Of a stretch of 64,000 bases of DNA, positions 61,201 through 64,000 are shown in pieces. The notes under the pieces are model-generated. The model was not told the DNA's origin. It worked only from the letters and a program-made list of their open reading frames with translations, and made no database searches. The position numbers and the translations under genes are program-made. Source of the stretch: Pseudomonas viridiflava (GTDB lineage: Bacteria > Pseudomonadota > Gammaproteobacteria > Pseudomonadales > Pseudomonadaceae); assembly GCA_900596015.1 (NCBI GenBank), contig UVIF01000002.1, forward strand, positions 62,001 through 126,000, read 5' to 3'. How positions within the stretch are numbered: position 1 is the first letter of the stretch; each line of letters starts with the position of its first letter.

Positions 61201-64000
61201 CTGCACCACGGTCAATTGCTGACCATTGAGCTGCGCGGCGCGGAGGCCGACGCTGAAGTTGCCGCTGGCATCGACCACGGCATTGCCCAATGCCACGCCG
61301 CCAACGCTCACGGTTACCCGCGCGCCGGCCTCGCCCTGCCCGGTCACGCTGCTGCCATTGGTGGCCAGCGCGACGTTGACCAGCGCCGTCGGTGGGGTGG
61401 TGTCGAGTGCCAGGAACGGCGTGCCCACCGACACATTGCCGGCGGCATCGGCCAGCTTGACGCTGAGCAGTTGGCCATTGAGTTGCGGGCTGCTCAACGT
61501 TACCGCAAAGGTGCCATTGGGCAGGACGGTGGCCGTGCCGATGGCAACCCCCGCTGCGTTGTAGACCGTGGCGATGGCACCGGCTTCCCCGGTACCGCTG
61601 AGGGTCTGCCCGGCATTGCTCAGGCCGGTGATCACCGGTGCCACGGGTGCGACGATATCAGGTGCAGCTATGCTGACCGCCGTGGACACGTTCTGCGCGG
61701 CATCCACCTGCACCGCCGTCAGGGTACCGCCGTTGGCCTGGGCCACTGGCAGTACCACGGCGAAGCTGCCGTTCAAACCGACCACACCAGTGCCTACCAC
61801 CACGCCGGCGGCATTGGTGACCCGCACGGTGGCGCCTACCTCGCCTCGGCCGGTAACAAGCGTACCGGTGCCGTTGACATCCAGTGCGGTGATGGGCACT
61901 GGCGCGGTGCTGTCGACCGAGGTGTAGAAGGTCGCGATCGACGTGAGCGCGCCTTTGGTGGCGTGCAGTTCGAGCACCTGGCCGTTGGCCTGGGGTGGAT
62001 TGAGCGTCACGGTAAAGGTCGTACCGGTGGTGACACCGGTGCCGAGCACGGTCCCGGCGGCGTTGCGCACCACCACGGTAGTGCCCGCTTCGGTGGTGCC
62101 GGTCAGGGTCACGCCGTTGCTGGTGATGGTGCTGACCTGCGGCGCGGCCGGTGGCAGCTCCACAGGAATGTTCAACGAGGCGATACCTGAAGGATTGCCC
62201 GCCGCATCGGTCTGGATCACGGTCAACAGCTGACCACCGAGGGCAGCCGGCAGCAGCGGCACCTGGAAGTTGCCATTGATGTCGACCACCGCCGTGCCAA
62301 GCACCACAGGGGTCTGCCCGACCAGCAACCCGACACTGACGGTCGCCCCGGCCTCGCCCTTGCCGGTGAGCACGGTGCCAGCAGCATTCACCACCAGTTG
62401 CGTGGCCAGGCTCGGAGGGGTGATATCGGGAACGGTCAAACGTGCCAGCGCGGATTTGTTGCCAGCCGCATCCTGCGCGTACACCTCCAGTGTCCCGCCG
62501 TTGAGTTGTGCCAGGCTCAGGGGCACGCTGAAGGTGCCATTGGCACCGACCAGAACGTTGCCCAGCGCAGCGCCCTGAGCGTTGCTCACGAACACCCTCG
62601 CGCCCGCCTCCGCCGTGCCGTTGAACAGCAGGCCGTTGGCGCTCAGGCCCAACCCTGTCGGCAGCGCCGGAGGGGTCAGGTCAGGGGCGTTGACGGTGAC
62701 CCCGGCGGACGTGTTCCCCGCAGCGTCGCGCTGGACCAGCAGCAAGGCTTCGAAGTTGGTCTGCGCGGTGCTCAGGGTCACATTGAAGGTGCCGTCCGCG
62801 GCCACCACCGCGGTGCCCAGTGTCGCGTTCAGCGGACCGGTGACGGTCACCGTCGCGCCGGCTTCGCCGCGCCCGGTGACGATGCGACCGTCGGCGCTGA
62901 CCGCCGTCAGGGTCAATGCCAGTGGCGCGGTGACATCCGGTACGGCGAAGTTGAACGGCAGCGAAACGTTGCCAGCCACGTCGGCCTGGGTCACGACAAG
63001 CAGCTGGCCGTTGAGCTGAGGGGTAGCCAGGTTGACGGTGAAATTACCATCGACATCGGCAGTCGCCGCGCCGATCTGCACGCCCAGCACGTTCTTGACC
63101 ACGATGCGCGCGAGCGCTTCGCCGCTGCCGGTCAGTTGCAGGCCGTTGGTCGATACCGCCAGGGTGACCAGTGCGGTCGGGGCCTGGAGATCGCTGGCGG
63201 TAATGGTGACCGCAGCGGAGGCGTTGCCGGCGGCATCGACCTGGCGGACGCTGAGCACTTCGCCGTTGATCTGCGCCACGCCGAGCGTGACGCTGTAGGT
63301 GCCATCGGCGTTGACCGTGCCGGTGCCCACCGACACATTGAGGTTGTTGCGGATGATCAACTGCGCGCCGGGCTCGCCGGTACCGGTGAGCAGAGTGCCG
63401 GTCGCGTTCAGCGCCAGAATGGTCGGCGCCGCCGGCGGCGTGGTATCGCCGGCCAGCAGGCTGCCGGGGCCCGAGACATTGCCAGCCGCGTCGGTCAGCG
63501 TCACCACCAGCGACTGACCGTTGAGCTGCGCCGGCAACGTCACCTGGAAGGTGCCATCGGCCGCTACGGTGGTCGCCGTGCCCAGGGTCACGCCTGCCGC
63601 GTTCTTCACCAGCACGGTGGCATTGGCTTCGCCCACGCCACTGAGCACGGTACCGCTGGCATTGAGCAGCAGTTGCGTCGGCGCAGCCGGTGGGGTCAGG
63701 TCAGGCGCGAAGATCGGTGTGCTCGCACCCACGTTGCCGGACACATCCGTCTGGGCCACGGTCAGCGGCTGGTTGTTGATCTGCGCCGGCGACAGGGTCA
63801 CGACGAAGCTGTTGTCGGCTGCCACCTGGGCGCTGCCCAGGACTACCCCGGCGGCGTCGCGCACGGTTACCGTGGCGCCAGGCTCTCCCCGGCCGGTGAC
63901 AGTGGCCCCGGTGGTGAGGTTGATTGCGACCTGGGTCAGCAATTCGGGCGCAGTGGTGTCCGGCGAATTGATCGTCGCGATTGGCGAGACATTGCCTGCG
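58300..64000 (-). CDS. Giant repetitive type I-secreted adhesin, Bap/Lap type (partial, N-terminus beyond the right edge)
   Basis: A surface adhesin, about 1,899 residues visible. From the right edge it has about 14 tandem Ig-like repeats of about 85 residues (60,388-64,000), each of the form PPAAPT...GTVLTGxGEAGATVTV...ADGTFxVTLxxAQLNGQ...TDAAGNVS...APD. A C-terminal region of about 690 residues follows, with two pairs of beta-rich modules (LTDSLTTQI and FTYQLNHPTGASDTATL) and degenerate RTX-type repeats (GTSGDDLLDG, GHDGNDTI, VDGGAGTDTL) before the secretion signal region ending QSGISVV. I saw no cysteine. The frame is open to the edge, so the true start is not here; a TTG at 63,942 is not a start. 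The next genes encode its exporter. Confidence 0.92.
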   Translation of the reverse strand, partial: AGNVSPIATINSPDTTAPELLTQVAINLTTGATVTGRGEPGATVTVRDAAGVVLGSAQVAADNSFVVTLSPAQINNQPLTVAQTDVSGNVGASTPIFAPDLTPPAAPTQLLLNASGTVLSGVGEANATVLVKNAAGVTLGTATTVAADGTFQVTLPAQLNGQSLVVTLTDAAGNVSGPGSLLAGDTTPPAAPTILALNATGTLLTGTGEPGAQLIIRNNLNVSVGTGTVNADGTYSVTLGVAQINGEVLSVRQVDAAGNASAAVTITASDLQAPTALVTLAVSTNGLQLTGSGEALARIVVKNVLGVQIGAATADVDGNFTVNLATPQLNGQLLVVTQADVAGNVSLPFNFAVPDVTAPLALTLTAVSADGRIVTGRGEAGATVTVTGPLNATLGTAVVAADGTFNVTLSTAQTNFEALLLVQRDAAGNTSAGVTVNAPDLTPPALPTGLGLSANGLLFNGTAEAGARVFVSNAQGAALGNVLVGANGTFSVPLSLAQLNGGTLEVYAQDAAGNKSALARLTVPDITPPSLATQLVVNAAGTVLTGKGEAGATVSVGLLVGQTPVVLGTAVVDINGNFQVPLLPAALGGQLLTVIQTDAAGNPSGIASLNIPVELPPAAPQVSTITSNGVTLTGTTEAGTTVVVRNAAGTVLGTGVTTGTTFTVTLNPPQANGQVLELHATKGALTSIATFYTSVDSTAPVPITALDVNGTGTLVTGRGEVGATVRVTNAAGVVVGTGVVGLNGSFAVVLPVAQANGGTLTAVQVDAAQNVSTAVSIAAPDIVAPVAPVITGLSNAGQTLSGTGEAGAIATVYNAAGVAIGTATVLPNGTFAVTLSSPQLNGQLLSVKLADAAGNVSVGTPFLALDTTPPTALVNVALATNGSSVTGQGEAGARVTVSVGGVALGNAVVDASGNFSVGLRAAQLNGQQLTVVQTDAAGLTSPITTLTARDATAPNAPTALLLVGGVSLSGVGEANSTVKVYGANNALLAEGPVNALGLFTVTLAAPQLNGGALRVTLTDAAGNVSAAGQLGVADTTPPAAPTATISASGTVVSGTGEAGATVTVRSGASVLGTALVAANGTYSVTLNAAQINSQVLTVSQADAAANVSPTATTTAPDLTPPSLATGLVVAGDGLTLRGTGEPGATVSVKAANGIVLNVAPVTVGADGTFTVALTAAQINGERLSVTLTDGRGNVSDGAAVVAPDIDVNEPVIASNNLATATVNITPVTVASDYTNTSVSLLLGQVKAFGFTVAAGTVTDPLITVTNNAVLGVLPASAFALEVQNAAGNWVTLANSTTNPQLLNLIGLGTNQVQADIGLLQAGNYRLTVASSLVSLLDSLTTQIQFVTTSLTQFTGTPAPLDGNVITDPGVNGLADRTGPDNGAVLQVLKNGTYVTAGAGTMVQGLYGQLTIDSTGKYTYNPSGAVASVGKVEDFQYQLVHPNGLSSTAHLYVRIDSANVNEVWNPNNLAANATLVDAINDTAASALSLVGQFTDTTATIGRYDSSLLGGRGEFTFTVAPNTLSDLTLSVTGSGLSLLSPVNFVLSKLQANGTYVQVGSYSGANLIAVGSAGLGVRVEDQTAGTYRLVVTNGGLGVASSYTAAVRQEATSTSTFVVGSATTAVGNLLTGAGADVLGSSYTSLSVLSAGAFVLPGVNGVTIAGAHGALLVNADGSYAYTPTLNQGSAVIGRTDVFTYQLNHPTGASDTATLTINLNNAATPATFARLASFTSDDTSADHAAVAGSDRHDPQGTSGDDLLDGAQGGALTLHGHDGNDTIVIYDQTFASVDGGAGTDTLKWSGGDADIDLSNLAARINNIEVIDLSQSSKVNLTLSLSDLLSVTDASTDKLLILGDSHDTVHMTGATWAPGAIQTDNGVQYNVYTPQEDPSHHLWVQSGISVV
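58640..58757 (-). other. Degenerate RTX-type nonapeptide region of the adhesin
   Basis: The coding sequence has GTSGDDLLDG, GHDGNDTIVIYD and VDGGAGTDTLKW. These match loosely the GGxGxDxLx calcium-binding pattern near the C-terminal secretion signal of type I substrates. Confidence 0.7.
60388..64000 (-). repeat. Tandem Ig-like repeat array of the adhesin, about 14 units of about 255 bases
   Basis: The units diverge at residue level but keep the spacing of Gly-Glu-Ala-Gly, Asn-Gly-Gln and Asp-Ala-Ala-Gly-Asn blocks. The array continues past the right edge. The divergence between units indicates an old array, not recent amplification. Confidence 0.92.

Noticed and set aside
58333..62190. A very long open frame (over 1,200 codons) on the plus strand opposite the adhesin
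   Set aside because: It mirrors the repeat structure of the adhesin codons, has no recognisable domain, and high-GC repetitive genes often leave the opposite strand open. The minus-strand frame has clear repeats, a secretion signal region and exporter genes downstream.
63940..63942. TTG as the start codon of the adhesin
   Set aside because: The frame stays open to the window edge and continues with repeat sequence (AGNVSPIATINSPDTTAPE), so this is the inside of the gene.
60388..64000. A CRISPR-like or satellite repeat array
   Set aside because: The 255-base period encodes protein domains in one frame, and the units diverge at the DNA level.

Overview
The window comes from a high-GC gammaproteobacterium of the genus Pseudomonas, most likely the P. 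putida/P. fluorescens/P. syringae side of the genus. The evidence is gene order and protein sequence. FleQ, FleN, FleS/FleR, CheY, FliG and FlgI all have the Pseudomonas form. An HptB-HsbR-HsbA module sits between fliK and fliJ. A cheV-cheR pair lies opposite flgA, and the intergenic spaces carry Pseudomonas-type REP palindromes.

Positions 1 to about 46,430 are one almost unbroken flagellar and chemotaxis locus on the minus strand. Read in the direction of transcription (high to low coordinate) it holds: cheV-cheR; flgBCDE, a small secreted protein, flgFGHIJKL (rod, hook, rings, junction); a FabH-like ketoacyl synthase; fliC, flaG, fliD, fliS, fliT (filament and chaperones); fleQ and fleSR (master regulators); fliEFGHIJ (basal body, switch, export ATPase); hsbA-hsbR-hptB (partner-switching phosphorelay); fliK; fliLMNOPQR-flhB; flhA-flhF-fleN-fliA; cheY-cheZ. 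CheZ is cut by the left edge. The plus-strand operon flgA, flgM, flgN, flgZ (46,485-48,985) completes the set. Sigma-54 -24/-12 sites can be read directly upstream of flhA, fliL, fliK, fliE, fleS, flgF, flgB and flgA. FliA (sigma-28) sites lie upstream of fliC and flgM, with a weaker one upstream of fliS. A FleQ-box-like sequence overlaps the -35 of a candidate fleQ promoter. This is the Pseudomonas cascade: FleQ, then FleSR, then FliA with FlgM.

Positions 49,000-51,800 hold an MFS transporter and a PuuA-type glutamine synthetase-like ligase, both minus.

Positions 51,980-64,000 are a surface-adhesion module. Two orphan winged-helix regulators (plus) converge on a minus-strand operon for a giant adhesin and its dedicated type I secretion system: adhesin, TolC-like outer-membrane protein, LapB-type ABC exporter, HlyD-type adaptor. 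This is the gene order of bapABCD. The adhesin runs off the right edge. The visible part has about 14 tandem Ig-like repeats of about 85 residues and a C-terminal region with degenerate RTX-type repeats. The window therefore joins swimming (flagella, the c-di-GMP-responsive FleQ, the PilZ brake FlgZ) to attachment (a secreted adhesin).

The most unusual points are: the orphan regulators, one with a degenerate receiver carrying Glu where the phospho-acceptor Asp is expected; a ketoacyl synthase that looks like the remnant of a flagellin-glycosylation island without its glycosyltransferases; an unrecognised small secreted protein between flgE and flgF; and a flgA promoter placed so close to the ATG that the mRNA would be leaderless.
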